A DNA stretch of 64,000 nucleotides, from contig NC_088305.1 in the NCBI RefSeq assembly GCF_032854445.1, positions 441,001-505,000 on the forward strand, read 5' to 3'. A model generated the notes under the pieces. The model saw only the letters and a list, made by a program, of their open reading frames with translations. It made no database searches and was not told the DNA's origin. The stretch comes from Liolophura sinensis. Taxonomy: Eukaryota > Mollusca > Polyplacophora > Chitonida > Chitonidae. Made by a program: the position numbers and the translations under genes. Each line of letters begins with the position of its first letter. Position 1 is the stretch's first letter. Below, piece after piece: positions 34,901 through 45,608 of the stretch.

Positions 34901-37900
34901 GACCATTTGCCAACTGTCACACTGTCATCCCTGCTGTGGTTTTACTCTCTATGCTGTAGGCGTATTTCACAGGTTAGGTGTGACCATTTGCCAACTGTCA
35001 CACTGTCATCCCTGCTCTGGTTTTACTCTCTATACTGTAGGCGTATTTCACTGGTACGTTTGACCATTTGCCAGCTATTACACTGTTCTCGCCGCTGTGG
35101 TTTACTCTCTATGCTGTAGGCCTTTTATTATCTAAATCCACTCCTGGGCCCACTTGCACAAAGCCCTCTTAACGTTAAGAGCATGTAACTATCATGGCAT
35201 ACAGCACTGTAGGCATTACATGGCCATGGTAGTTGCATGCTCTTAAGGTTGAGAGGCTTTCATGTAAGGGCTCCCTGGTTTCCATAAACTCCCGGCAGTT
35301 TTTGCTTAGAACTGTCAAGAAGAAAGGAACAATTTATGCTTTCAGGGTGTAATGTAATTCATGTAAGGTTGATCCATTCAGATATTGACTTGATGCGGGA
35401 CAAGTCTCGATTAAATTTTATTTGTAAAACAATTAATGATGAAGTTTGTCACACATCATGCTTCCTCTCCGGCTGTGCGTGGAAATGACTGCCCCTTTTC
35501 ATGCCAGCATAATTCTAGCTGCAGTCATGTACGTGAAATATTTTTGGCCTAAAACATCAGTGAAATAGATAAATAAATAAATATAGAAAACACATATGCA
35601 TGTATGATCCATCAATGGAGCTTGCAAGTAAAGGGGAATAACTGTGAGGGTCAGTGTGTTGTCGTGAATTATCTGCCCTTGAACAGTGATTTCATTATTT
35701 ACCATTTCATACAAGAACACACATATATTGGTATATTACGAGCTTTGATCATAGGCATAATTAATAGAAAAGTGATGTTTGTTATATTTCATGTTACTAC
35801 TTCTATGTTTCACTTCAGTTATCAGCCTTTTGCTCTGGCCTTGCATTATCTACCACAATCTGTTACAAAAGATCTACCTCCAGGGGGAACCACTCTTCAT
35901 GAGACTGGATTACTGCCTCAAATTTCGAGGACGCTGGCCATTCAAAGGTGGGAGCATAAAATGTTTTTGTCAGTGTTGGGAAGCAGGTCATCTCCGAGCT
36001 GATGTTTGCCTTTTAATCAGTAACATGCCTGAGGTGTGGGTTCAATCTACACCCTGGGCAGGACATTTGTTCATTGCTGTGCTTCCTCTGTTTGAAAGGT
36101 TTTGGTGATAATCAGCTGTCAGTGGTGCTCTGATCTCTGTTGACCCAGTCTGGCGGTAGCTGGAGAAAATTTGTTTTCTGCCAATATCGTGTGAATATCT
36201 GTTTGTCATAAGTGATAAAGCTTATCTGTAACTTGTCAAAGGTCAGTGGTTTACTTCGGGGATTCTGTTTTCCTCCACCCAGAAATTTCATCACAATTGA
36301 GTAAGTGAAGAATTCTTGGGTATCAAGTAAATAAGTCAGATGCTGACAGCCGAAAGTGTGGCTGTCTCTCCATGACTTACATGTGTTTTCTCTATTTGTT
36401 TTTGTTTGGGCACACTTGAGTAGGAAAACAGCCATGCCTCACCGTGTACCTGACAGACCTCCCAACATAAGGCTTCAGCCAAAGAGATGTAATGTTTGAT
36501 AGACGCTTAAAGAAACAGCCATGCCTCATTGTGTACCTGACAAATCTCATGACATAAGGCTTCAGCCAAAGAGATGTAAAGTTTGATAGACGAGTAAGAA
36601 AACAGCCATGCCTCACCGTGTACCTGACAAACCTTGTGACATAAGGCTTCAGCCAAAGAGATGTAAAGTTTGATAGACGAGTAAGAAAACAGCCATGCCT
36701 CACCGTGTACCTGACAAACCTTGTGACATAAGGCTTCAGCCAAAGAGATGTAATGTTTGATAGATGCTTAAGGAAACAGTCATGCCTCACTGTGTACCTG
36801 ACAAACCTTGTGACATAAGGCTTCAGCCAAAGAGATGTAATGTTTGATAAACGAGTAGGAAGACAGCCATGCCTCACCGTGTACCTGACAAACCTTGTGA
36901 CATATGGCTTCAGCCAAAGAGATGTAATGTTTGATAGATGCTTAAGGAAACAGTCATGCCTCACCGTGTACCTGACAAACCTTGTGACATAAGGCTTCAG
37001 CCAAAGAGATGTAATGTTTGATAGATGCTTAAGGAAACAGCCATGCCTCATCATGTACCTGACAAACTGTGTGACATAAGGCTTCAGCGAAAGAGATGTA
37101 AAGTTTGATAGACGAGTAAGGAAACAGTCATGCCTCACCATGTACCTGACAAACCTTGTGACATAAGGCTTCAGCCAAAGAGATGTAATGTTTGATAGAT
37201 GCTTAAGGAAACAGTCATGCCTCACCGTGTACCTGACAAACCTTGTGACATAAGGCTTCAGCCAAAGAGATGTAAAGTTTGATAGACGAGTAAGAAAACA
37301 GCCATGCCTCACCGTGTAGCTGAAACACCTTGTGACATAAGGCTTCAGCCAAAGAGATGTAATGTTTGATAAACGAGTAGGAAAACAGCCATGCCTCATC
37401 ATGTACCTGACAAACCTTGTGACATAAGGCTTCAGCCAAAGAGATGTAATGTTTGATAGATGAGTAAGGAAACAGTCATGTCTCACCGTGTACCTGACAA
37501 ACCTTGTGACATATGGCTTCAGCCAAAGAGATGTAATGTTTGATAGATGCTTAAGGAAACAGTCATGCCTCACCGTGTACCTGACAAACCTTGTGACATA
37601 AGGCTTCAGCCAAAGAGATGTAATGTTTGATAGATGCTTAAGGAAACAGCCATGCCTCATCATGTACCTGACAAACCTTGTGACATAAGGCTTCAGCCAA
37701 AGAGATGTAAAGTTTGATAGACGAGTAAGGAAACAGTCATGCCTCACCGTGTACCTGACAAACCTTGTGACATAAGGCTTCAGCCAAAGAGATATAATGT
37801 TTGATAGATGCTTAAGGAAACAGTCATGCCTCACCGTGTACCTGACAAACCTTGTGACATAAGGCTTCAGCCAAAGAGATGTAAAGTTTGATAGACGAGT

Positions 37901-40770
37901 AAGAAAACAGCCATGCCTCACCGTGTACCTGACAAACCTTGTGACATAAGGCTTCAGCCAAAGAGATGTAATGTTTGATAAACGAGTAGGAAAACAGCCA
38001 TGCCTCATCATGTACCTGACAAACCTTGTGACATAAGGCTTCAGCCAAAGAGATGTAATGTTTGATAGATGAGTAAGGAAACAGTCATGTCTCACCGTGT
38101 ACCTGACAAACCTTGTGACATATGGCTTCAGCCAAAGAGATGTAATGTTTGATAGATGAGTAAAGTTACAGTACAGCAAATTTTAAAGGTGTACATCTAT
38201 TCGAAGTGTGTGCATCAATGCGATATCTTTACGCACCAGCGTAAGTTTTACAGCGTAAGTATAACATTTCTTGCAGCTAAGCCGTCTGTGCGAGAGGTCA
38301 GAGGTCAGAGGTTAGTGGGGGGTGAGGACCATGCAGAGGTTGACACAGACAGCGAACTGGAGGAGTTTGTGCCGTCCGCCGACCCTGTGACAACAGCTGC
38401 CTTAGCTCGTGCAATCACAGACAGTGAAGACGAGAGTGGAACCCCACTGTCCACACCCTTACTGTCAAAAGAGCCCTCTGTCAGCGACCACTACACTGAC
38501 GAAGGTGATTTACCCTCATTATTATGACTTACAATGTTTATTGTTTTTCTGCTATCACGTTTTTCACTGTAATTTCATTGTTTAAAACTAGTTACTGATT
38601 TTCCATTTTTACATTAGGCGACACCAATTTATTTTATGTTTCACTGGTGACAAAATTGTGATAAACATAAACTTAGAAATTCATCATTTCATTTTGTCTG
38701 GTGTGATTGATCATTTTCCTGTTTTTCTTGTAAATAAGTCTTCAACAGGTATAGTTGCTGAGACAATCCTCATTTTGCAGAAATGAGATGACTTTTTCAC
38801 TTTTATTTTTGTTTTTATATGCTCCTCCAACATTGAAAAAAGTTTCATTCTCCTCACAAACAAAAAATTAAATTGGTCTGGCCTTAAAGCATTAAAAATG
38901 GTAAAAATTGGATGGTCAAAAAGGGGTTATGTTTTTTATATATGCCCTTCAAAGTAGTGGACATTGTTAAATATCATATTGCACTAGGGGGCCTCCGTGG
39001 CCGAGGGGGTTAGCATCCAGACCCCCTCCCTTCCCCATTACGGTGACTGTGAGTTCATCTCATGCTGACTTCCTCTCTGGCTGTACGTGGGAAGCTGTCG
39101 CAGCAACCTCCGGATGGTCGTGGGTTTCTTCAAGGGAAATATTCTTGAGCATCAAGATAAACAAACGAAATAATTCATATTGCGCTTTGTTGTCAATGAA
39201 CCAGTAGTAAAGCCACATATACCAAAATAGTATCCATTACAAAGGTGTAGTCTCCCCACAAAGGTGTAGTCTCCCCACAAAGGTGTAGTCTTCCCGCAAA
39301 GGTGTAGTCTCCCCACAAAGGTGTAGTCTCCCCCACAAAGGTGTAGTCTCCCCACAAAGGTGTAGTCTCCCCACACAGGTGTAGCCTCCCCACAAAGGTG
39401 TAGTCTCCCCCACAAAGGTGTAGCCTCCCCCACAAAGGTGTAGTCTCCCCCACAAAGGTGTAGTCTCCCCACAAAGGTGTAGTCTCCCCCACAAAGGTGT
39501 AGTCTCCCCCACAACGGTGTAGTCTCCCCACAAAGGTGTAGCCTCCCCCACAAAGGTGTAATCTCCCCCACAAAGGTGTAGTCTCCCCACAAAGGTGTAG
39601 TCTCCCCCACAAAGGTGTAGTCTCCCCCACAAAGGTGTAGTCTCCCCACTAAGGTGTAGCCTCCCCCACAAAGGTGTAGTCTCCCCCACAAAGGTGTAGT
39701 CTCCCCACAAAGGTGTAGTCTTCCCACAAAGGTGTAGTCTCCCCACAAAGGTGTAGCCTCCCCCACAAAGGTGTAGTCTCCCCACAAAAGTGTGTACTTA
39801 AACTCAGTGGTCCTGGAAAATGCTGGAAGACATAGAATATGAGATGCTTGACCCTTAAAATGTTCGTGGTGTGTTGGGTACTCAGTGTGAAATAATTGTG
39901 ATGGTGGGAGGGTTTGGCAGGAGGGCCTCATGAAACAAACCAAAACCTTGATTGGGTGGGGGGGAGTGTGTGTGTGTGTGCTGGGGGGGGGTGGGGAGTG
40001 GGGATAATATTGACCTTAATTACATCACTGTATAGCTAATATCCTCTGTTGTTGACTCAGTTCTAGTTCTTTTTTCCATGGTGTTTGTTTTTCCATATCT
40101 AGAGAACGACAAAGAAAGCTTCCATGACTTTGCTCGCGGGATCAACGAAATGCCATCTTTTGAAGATGTCCTGGATCAGACTGATGATGAAGGCGATCAA
40201 CTCACGCTCAAAACCAAGCCGGAAACCAAGGAGAAAATTTTGAGTTCAAGTCGAAACCCCAGCAAAGAGAGTACTCCTGTGGACGGAAGGATGGATGCCA
40301 TGCATTTCGTTCCTTCCCACTTTCGTGATTCTGACTCTGAAGAGGAACACACGTTGACTCGTGAGTTGTCTTTCCCTGATATCGCTGAAGTGTCAGAAAC
40401 TGAATCAAACTCTGCGTACGGTGGTTCATCATCATCACTGGCGTCAGCGGCTGCCGGACAAACGATTCAGCAGTCTCTGCCAGGAGCAGTGATGTCTGCA
40501 GCGCTCTCGGGGCTGACCAGACTCGGTGAGAGCCTGCACGCTTCCGTCCTATCACAGCCCACTCCTCCTCACAATCCGCAGAATGTCATGTTTTCTGTTG
40601 GCAAATCTGAGGAAGAAGAAGAGCCCGATCATGTTCAGATTGCCCCCGGAGCTCATCAGGGTGCTGGGGACTCTGAGGAAGATTCAGAGTACAGCGATGA
40701 CACCGAGGAGGCCGATGACTTTGAATTCCTGGACGAATACGAACTGGAAAATTATGAAAAAAAGAAATAG
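28740..40770 (+). CDS. RETREG: Reticulophagy regulator (RETREG/FAM134 family), eight exons
   Basis: ER-phagy receptor: it shapes the ER membrane and binds ATG8/LC3. Exons are 28740-28911, 30690-30796, 31750-31780, 33097-33223, 33703-33787, 35819-35947, 38277-38504 and 40103-40770; phases agree if one base is restored in exon 1. The product is about 515 residues. Two hydrophobic hairpins form the reticulon-homology domain (~46-90, across exons 1-2, and ~147-187, exons 5-6), separated by [20 protein letters not shown], a family hallmark. The C-terminal half is acidic and Ser-rich (DSDSEEE, SETESNS). It ends with the [14 protein letters not shown], core F-E-F-L, matching the family DDFELLDQ motif. 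Start chosen: AAAATGG. The paralogue cannot be assigned from sequence alone; context favours RETREG3. Confidence 0.93.
28912..29859. other. RETREG intron 1, left part
   Basis: A 154-codon plus-strand open frame (29350-29814; ATG start, TAG stop) contains [20 protein letters not shown] and ends [12 protein letters not shown] do not recognise it; it may be an old retrocopy or chance. A G17 run lies at 29252-29268. Confidence 0.4.
29860..29998 (+). mobile_element. tRNA-derived SINE, middle part
   Basis: GAGCCTCTCACTAATTCAGC, box B-like GAGTTTAAGTCTAGC, then TGGCTTCCTCCCTGG and AACCTGCGGATGG. It is cut off by the following 30-bp array. Confidence 0.78.
29999..30275. repeat. 30-bp minisatellite in RETREG intron 1
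   Basis: About nine units of 30 bp, GTGTAAATGTGATAAAGGCT plus TTTGTATGAA. The unit length keeps both strands open ([10 protein letters not shown] on plus, [10 protein letters not shown] on minus), which is not evidence of coding. Confidence 0.93.
30690..30796 (+). CDS. RETREG: RETREG exon 2
   Basis: 1 base + 35 codons + 1 base, [20 protein letters not shown] then [15 protein letters not shown]. It forms the second half of the first membrane hairpin and ends with the conserved WPEI. The acceptor is CTAG at 30688-30689 and the donor GTAAGA starts at 30797. Confidence 0.94.
30840..31749. other. RETREG intron 2
   Basis: No exon recognised. A pure C run of about 20 bases lies at 31498-31517. Confidence 0.5.
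31750..31780 (+). CDS. RETREG: RETREG exon 3 (microexon, 31 nt)
   Basis: Encodes [11 protein letters not shown] with split codons at both ends. The acceptor is TTGTAG at 31748-31749 and the donor GTAAGT starts at 31781. It is supported by phase and by the WPEI(R/K)VP continuation seen in the family. Confidence 0.88.
31826..32720. repeat. 21-bp minisatellite in RETREG intron 3, interrupted by a SINE
   Basis: About 30 units with core CACCAATAATGCACTTGGCC and variants AAAGCA and GGTCCAC. It is split by the full-length SINE at 32063-32312 and decays beyond 32580. Confidence 0.93.
32063..32312 (-). mobile_element. Full-length tRNA-derived SINE inserted in the 21-bp array
   Basis: The most complete copy: the plus strand starts TTTATTTGATTGGTGTTTTA, passes GCATTATGGTGGGTGGAAAC and the box B complement GGACTTGAACTCACAG, and ends with the box A region CTGAGCCACGGAGGCCCC. 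Both flanks read GCCAACCAATAAA, a 13-base target duplication, although the array itself has similar sequence. Confidence 0.93.
33097..33223 (+). CDS. RETREG: RETREG exon 4
   Basis: 1 base + 42 codons, [20 protein letters not shown] to LRKDRPLP. It encodes the conserved linker between the membrane hairpins (HPRLLSVPE) and an amphipathic stretch. The acceptor is CACAG at 33095-33096 and the donor GTAAGG starts at 33224. Confidence 0.95.
33703..33787 (+). CDS. RETREG: RETREG exon 5
   Basis: 28 codons + 1 base, [20 protein letters not shown] then GLMLSYIL. It encodes the first arm of the second hairpin with the conserved Y-V-P-G. The acceptor is TTTCAG at 33701-33702 and the donor GTAAGT starts at 33788. 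Confidence 0.95.
33813..33900 (+). mobile_element. SINE 3' part
   Basis: GTAATGCTGGCCGCTGTCGT, ATAAGTGAAATAATCCTGAG and ACCAATCAAATAAATGAAT. Confidence 0.85.
33927..34001 (+). mobile_element. SINE head running into an assembly gap
   Basis: GGGGGCTAGTGTGCC..., then GGCGCCTCTCACCAATGCGG and TTGCTGTGAGT, which is the tRNA-like half of the SINE. The rest is hidden by Ns. Confidence 0.75.
34002..34201. other. Assembly gap (200 N)
   Basis: A run of exactly 200 N, likely a placeholder of unknown true size, between a SINE head and the 81-bp array in RETREG intron 5. Confidence 0.99.
34202..35122. repeat. 81-bp minisatellite in RETREG intron 5
   Basis: About eleven units (ACTCTCTATG at 34210, 34291, 34372, 34453, 34538, 34619 and onward). 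The unit contains GTGGTTTTACTCTCTATGCT, GTAGGCGTATTTCAC and GTGTGACCATTTGCCAACTG. The left end is hidden by the gap. A single related unit lies far away at 63158-63252. Confidence 0.94.
35145..35270. mobile_element. Hairpin MITE-like element, copy 1
   Basis: A long imperfect inverted repeat: left TTGCACAAAGCCCTCTTAAC and AGAGCATGTAACTATCATGG; right, read in complement, AAAGCCTCTCAACCTTAAGA and GCATGCAACTACCATGGCC. The element could fold almost end to end. There is no coding capacity. Confidence 0.72.
35462..35592 (+). mobile_element. Diverged SINE 3' part
   Basis: GCTTCCTCTCCGGCTGTGCG, then GCCAGCATAATTCTAGCTGC and ACGTGAAATATTTTTGGCCT with an (AAAT)n tail. Confidence 0.7.
35819..35947 (+). 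CDS. RETREG: RETREG exon 6
   Basis: 2 bases + 42 codons + 1 base, [20 protein letters not shown] to FRGRWPFK. It completes the second membrane hairpin ([10 protein letters not shown], compare the family MMWPLAVYH) and starts the cytosolic amphipathic segment. The acceptor is TTCAG at 35817-35818 and the donor GTGGGA starts at 35948. Confidence 0.94.
36421..38165. repeat. 87-bp minisatellite in RETREG intron 6
   Basis: About 20 units of 87 bp (GCCATGCCTC at 36431, 36518, 36605 and onward) with GTGACATAAGGCTTCAGCCA and AAGAGATGTAATGTTTGATA. 87 is 29 codons, so a minus-strand frame stays open for 595 codons; it is antisense in an intron and is treated as a by-product. Blocks near 37270-37500 and 37880-38110 are near-identical. 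Confidence 0.95.
38277..38504 (+). CDS. RETREG: RETREG exon 7
   Basis: 2 bases + 75 codons + 1 base, from [20 protein letters not shown] to [13 protein letters not shown]. It is an acidic, Ser/Thr-rich cytosolic segment, including the family-like [12 protein letters not shown]. The acceptor is TTGCAG at 38275-38276. The donor GTGATT at 38505 is weak. Confidence 0.9.
38984..39172 (+). mobile_element. tRNA-derived SINE with head
   Basis: Head GGGGCCTCCGTGGCCGAGGG with box A-like TGGCCGAGG, box B-like GTGAGTTCATCTC, then CCTCCGGATGGTCGTGGGTT and a shortened tail. Confidence 0.88.
39239..39790. repeat. 19-20-bp minisatellite in RETREG intron 7
   Basis: About 28 units of ACAAAGGTGTAGTCTCCCC, some with an extra C. 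Three minus-strand frames (motifs [13 protein letters not shown] and GETTPLWG) stay open because the unit lacks stops. Confidence 0.95.
40103..40770 (+). CDS. RETREG: RETREG exon 8 with LIR motif and stop
   Basis: 2 bases + 221 codons + TAG. It is an acidic disordered region: [20 protein letters not shown], then [20 protein letters not shown], and a Ser/Ala-rich stretch. The LIR lies at 40714-40746 ([11 protein letters not shown]), preceded by an acidic run and followed by ENYEKKK. The acceptor is TCTAG at 40101-40102. Confidence 0.95.
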
Positions 40771-41689
40771 TTTTCTCAGGTAAATGTGCATTGTACCTGA
40801 CTTTTTTTGTTCTTTTTTGTTTTAAGGAGGAAAAAAGAAGCTTTTTAATTTATCGAGTTTCTCCTGATTCTATCTGTGATTAGTAGCTCTGTGACCTACT
40901 GTCATATTTTCTGTCAGAACTAGACATTAGTTGTCATGTGTCTTGATGTATCCTGTAGAGTATGTGAGATCAGCGATAATCCCACATGACAGCCAATTAG
41001 ATCCTCTGTGTCTGCTGGCTATAAAGCATGCTACTTTTAGCCCTGGGAAATGTCTGCATCAGACTGCACGTAACACTGTGTAGTCGGTGTTGCTTAGAGC
41101 ACAAAGATTGTCGAGGCTTCAGTGCTTAACAAAGATATGCCACTATTCCAGAACATTGCTGTTACACGGCCTTCTTCTCCATCAAGGATAGGAATCAGGG
41201 ATGCATGTACACTGGGGCTACTGTATGGCAACAAATCACCCATTATTTGTGTGGCACTTCAGTGTACAGCATGGATTTCTAAGTAAAGACAAAAATATGG
41301 TGCCATTCACTTCTCTGACCTAATCTGTGATGAAAAATGTCTTTGAGTTCCCCTGTATATACAGTGTGTATGTTGATGGTGTAAGATGGCAAGGTAAACT
41401 TGAGCCCTTGGATGTACAGAGTTTACTCCCTATTTTTGTTCCCTCATCTGTCTTTCAACTGTTTTTCTTTTCTTTTCCACTTGTCATCCTCATTTTTAAT
41501 GACCAGGAGTTGGTGTCATGGGCATGTCTAACTGTTAGTCCGGCGTATCACGATAAATTAGTTTAAATGTCCACTGCTCACTGAGAAAAATAGCAAGGCT
41601 AAGTGCTGAGAGTGAAACTGTTTACTGTCATTTGTAGTCGTGATAAATATACGTATGCCACCATTGATTTGCCTGAAGAAGATTACTTA

Positions 41690-43225
41690 TATGGTTGTAC
41701 CTGAAGTGTTTGTTTGGTTGTACCTGAAGTGTTTGTAGACCATCTCTTACCTGTACAATCTAGCACAGGTGTGGCTTGGTTGTACCTGAAGTGTTTGTAG
41801 ACCATCTCTTACCTGTACAATCTAGCACAGGTGTGGCTTGGTTGTACCTGAAGTGTTTGTAGACCATCTCTTACCTGTACAACCTGCACGGGTGTGGTTT
41901 GGTTGTACCTGAAGTGTTTGTAGACCATCTCTTACCTGTACAACCTGCACGGATGTGGCTTGGTTGTACCTGATGTGTTTGTAGACCATCTCTTACCTGT
42001 ACAACGTGCACGGGTGTGGCTTGGTTGTACCTGAAGTGTTTGTAGACCATCTCTTACCTGTACAATCTAGCACAGGTGTGGCTTGGTTGTACCTGAAGTG
42101 TTTGTAGACCATCTCTTACCTGTACAATCTAGCACAGGTGTGGCTTGGTTGTACCTGAAGTGTTTGTAGACCATCTCTTACCTGTACAACCTGCACGGGT
42201 GTGGTTTGGTTGTACCTGAAGTGTTTGTAGACCATCTCTTACCTGTACAACCTGCACGGATGTGGCTTGGTTGTACCTGATGTGTTTGTAGACCATCTCT
42301 TACCTGTACAACCTGCACGGGTGTGGCTTGGTTGTACCTGAAGTGTTTGTAGACCATCTCTTACCTGTACAACCTGCATGGGTGTGGCTTGGTTGTACCT
42401 GAAGTGTTTGTAGACCATCTCTTACCTGTACAACCTGCTCGGGTGTGGCTTGGCTGTACCTGAAGTGTTTGCAGACCATCTCTTACCTGTACAACGTGCA
42501 CGGGTGTGGCTTGGTTGTACCTGAAGTGATTGTAAACCATCTCCTCCCTGTACAACCTGTACGGGTGTGGCTTGGTTGTACCTGAAGTGTTTGCAGACCA
42601 TCTCTTACCTGTACAACCTGCACGGGTGTGGGTTGGTTGTACCTGAAGTGTTTGCAGACCATCTCTTACATGTACAACCTGTACGAGTGTGGCTTGGTTG
42701 TACCTGAAGTGTTTGTAGACCATCTCTTACCTGTACAACCTGCACAGGTGTGGGTTGGTTGTACCTGAAGTGTTTGTAGACCATCTCTTACCTGTACAAC
42801 CTGCACAGGTGTGGGTTGGTTGTACCTGAAGTGTTTGTAGACCATCTCTTACCTGTACAACCTGCACAGGTGTGGGTTGGTTGTACCTGAAGTGTTTGTA
42901 GACCATCTCTTACCTGTACAATCTAGCACAGGTGTGGTTTGGTTGTACCTGAAGTGTTTGTAGACCATCTCTTACATTTGTACCTGTACAACCTGCACGG
43001 GTGTGGGTTGGTTGTACCTGAAGTGTTTGCAGACCATCTCTTACATGTACAACCTGTATGAGTGTGGCTTGGTTGTACCTGAAGTGTTTGTAGACCATCT
43101 CTTACCTGTACAACCTGCACAGGTGTGGGTTGGTTGTACCTGAAGTGTTTGTAGACCATCTCTTACCTGTACAACCTGCTCAGGTGTGGTTTGGTTGTAC
43201 CTAAAGTGTTTGCAGATCATCTCAT
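41690..43225. repeat. 61-bp minisatellite downstream of RETREG
   Basis: About 25 units of 61-63 bp: GGTTGTACCTGAAGTGTTTG, TAGACCATCTCTTACCTGTA and CAACCTGCACGGGTGTGGCT. Two unit types (ATCTAGCACAG and ACCTGCACGGG) form blocks that recur (41690-41990 and 42055-42300). On the minus strand each unit contains the donor-like TACAGGTAAGAG. Confidence 0.95.
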
Positions 43226-43261
43226 CCCTTACCTAAGCGCTCACTGCACCTTCAATTCATA

Positions 43262-43760
43262 GAGTATCAGATTGCATCCATTCATGCAAGGTTCATTGCT
43301 TCACTTCATACAGGGATGCATCCATTCTCACAGTGCTCATGGCTTCAGTTCATACAGATCAGGGATGCATCAATTCAAATAGGGCTCATTGCTTCAGTCC
43401 CTACAGGTCAGCGATGCATCCCTTCACACAGGGTTCATTGCTTCAGTCCATACAGATCAGGGATGCATCCCTTCACACAGGATTCATGGCTTCAGTCCAT
43501 ACAGGTCAGCGATGCATCCCTTCACACAGGGTTCATTGCTTCAGTCCATACAGGTCAGCGATGCATCCCTTCACACAGGGCTCATTGCTTCAGTCCATAC
43601 AGATAAGGGATGCATCCCTTCACACAGGGCTCATTGCTTCAGTCCATACAGATCAGGGATGCATCCCTTCACACAGGGTTCATTGCTTCAGTCCATACAG
43701 GTCAGCGATCGTATCCTTCATACAGGACTTGTTGCTTCACTTCATATAGCAATGCATCCC
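43262..43760. repeat. 49-bp minisatellite
   Basis: About ten units of 49 bp (for example starts at 43462 and 43511) with GATGCATCCCTTCACACAGG and TTCATTGCTTCAGTCCATAC, diverging at both ends. Confidence 0.93.
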
Positions 43761-44562
43761 TTCCCGCAGAAAATGTCTGTTGTCTCAGTTCCTTGTACAA
43801 GTGAGTGATATGTTAGAATGCCAAAATGTTGACACAAAGCTGCCGAAGAACCTTCAGACAATGCTCCACAAAGCTTCTGAAGAACCTTCAGACAATGCTC
43901 CCCTGCTACAAGACCATTAATACTGTGTTACTGATTGGGTGATGAAGGTAAAAAAGTGTGTTTCATAGCTCATATATATTGTTTCATGTACACATTATTT
44001 GCTTCCTGTTTGTTTGGTGAAGGGTGTTATTTTATACACATAGATGTCTGTCAGAAATGATATGGGAGATTTTTAGAAGAGCTTTTTATGGTCATATTTA
44101 GAACAGAATCCTCACTTAGATTCGTTCAGTAATTTTGGTACGTGTATAAATTTGCCGATACAAAAATCAAATTTGTATTAATGGGTATTATGACAGCTGA
44201 GACAGGTATTTGTATGCTAAAAACTTAGGCTGCGAGTAGTGCTAAATTTTCAGGTAAGTCCCTCGTACAGTAGCAGACATGTAAATAATAAATGTGAATG
44301 GAATTGATATTTTCTGGTTGTGAGGCTAAGTACAGTTGACATATCGTAATGTTGTGTTTTTACAAAGATTCTATGACTGTTATATTGCTTTGCACAGTGG
44401 GTAAATGTGGAGTGTTATTGCTGATGTATGGTGTGTTGATATACAGAATCTATGTACAACATCTATACACTTGATGTTCTAGTAGTGTACTGAGTTAAGG
44501 TGGAATTTCGTAGTTATTCAATGGGGTGACTTGACATCCCTGAAGCAATTGTATGAACTGCC

Positions 44563-44568
44563 AATAAA
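44563..44568 (+). terminator. Candidate polyadenylation signal AATAAA
   Basis: A consensus AATAAA on the plus strand in unique sequence, the first well-placed one after the RETREG stop and the two arrays. Assignment to RETREG is by position only. Confidence 0.3.
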
Positions 44569-44665
44569 TGAAGTGAATTGGTACATACTAAATGTGTTTT
44601 TGCCAAATATTTCATGCTATTAAATCCATACCCTCTCCCAAAATGAAATTCAGGATACTAGATCA

Positions 44666-45116
<451 letters not shown>

Positions 45117-45356
45117 TAAGGATATCATTTTGTTTTAAATCAGTTTGTTGTTGTAACATTTTAACATGACAGCCATGGTGTTGGTAAAACAGTAATGAGT
45201 GTAAGACTACAGTTGTGTGTACAGTTTATGAAAACACTGTAACTTGTGGAATTTGGTCAGTGGATGATGTGAAAAAATCTGTTAGGACAGAATGCTGAGA
45301 TTTACCATTGGTATTGTAATTACTGGCAGGGTTATTACCTGTACAAGGGCCCTCAG

Positions 45357-45608
45357 TTGGCTAGCATGTTAGTGCAGTGTTACGCCCAGGAGCCTCTCAC
45401 CAATGTTGTCGATGTGAGTTCAAGTCCAGCTCATGCTGGCATCCTCTCCGGCTGTACATGGGAATGTCAGCCAGCAACCAGTGAATGGTCATGGGTTTTG
45501 TCCGGTTTCCTCCTACCATAATGCTGGCCACCGTCGTATGAGTGAAATGTTCTTGAGTACGGCGTAAAACACCAATCAAATAAATACATAAATAAATAAA
45601 TAAATAAA
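45357..45608 (+). mobile_element. Near full-length tRNA-derived SINE
   Basis: CCAGGAGCCTCTCACCAATG, box B GAGTTCAAGTCCAGC, GGTTTCCTCCTACCATAATG, TTCTTGAGTACGGCGTAAAA and an (AAAT)n tail. Head box A is decayed (GTTGGCTAGCATG). Confidence 0.92.

Larger units (their letters stand above)
40771..44585 (+). other. Probable RETREG 3' UTR, including two arrays
   Basis: No further coding exon seen. A possible 47-bp intron (CAG|GTAAAT at 40780 to TTTAAG at 40826, with a T-rich tract) lies just after the stop. A consensus AATAAA at 44563-44568 is a plausible end, giving a 3.8-kb 3' UTR that would contain the 61-bp and 49-bp arrays. This extent is inferred, not shown. Confidence 0.35.

Noticed and set aside
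36392-38179. 595-codon minus-strand frame as a gene
   Set aside because: By-product of an 87-bp unit in a RETREG intron; all its length is repeat.
38984-39060. A tRNA gene (box A and box B present)
   Set aside because: The match continues into the SINE body and tail seen in many copies; the cloverleaf stems are degenerate.
39152-39943. Cysteine- and glycine-rich frames ([13 protein letters not shown]) as a silk- or shell-matrix-like protein
   Set aside because: They are the 19-20-bp array read in three frames; there is no signal peptide or exon structure.
28740-40770. RETREG as a pseudogene because of the exon 1 frameshift
   Set aside because: Eight exons with intact splice sites and phases and a conserved C-terminal LIR argue for a working gene; a single missing G in a G run is a typical assembly error.
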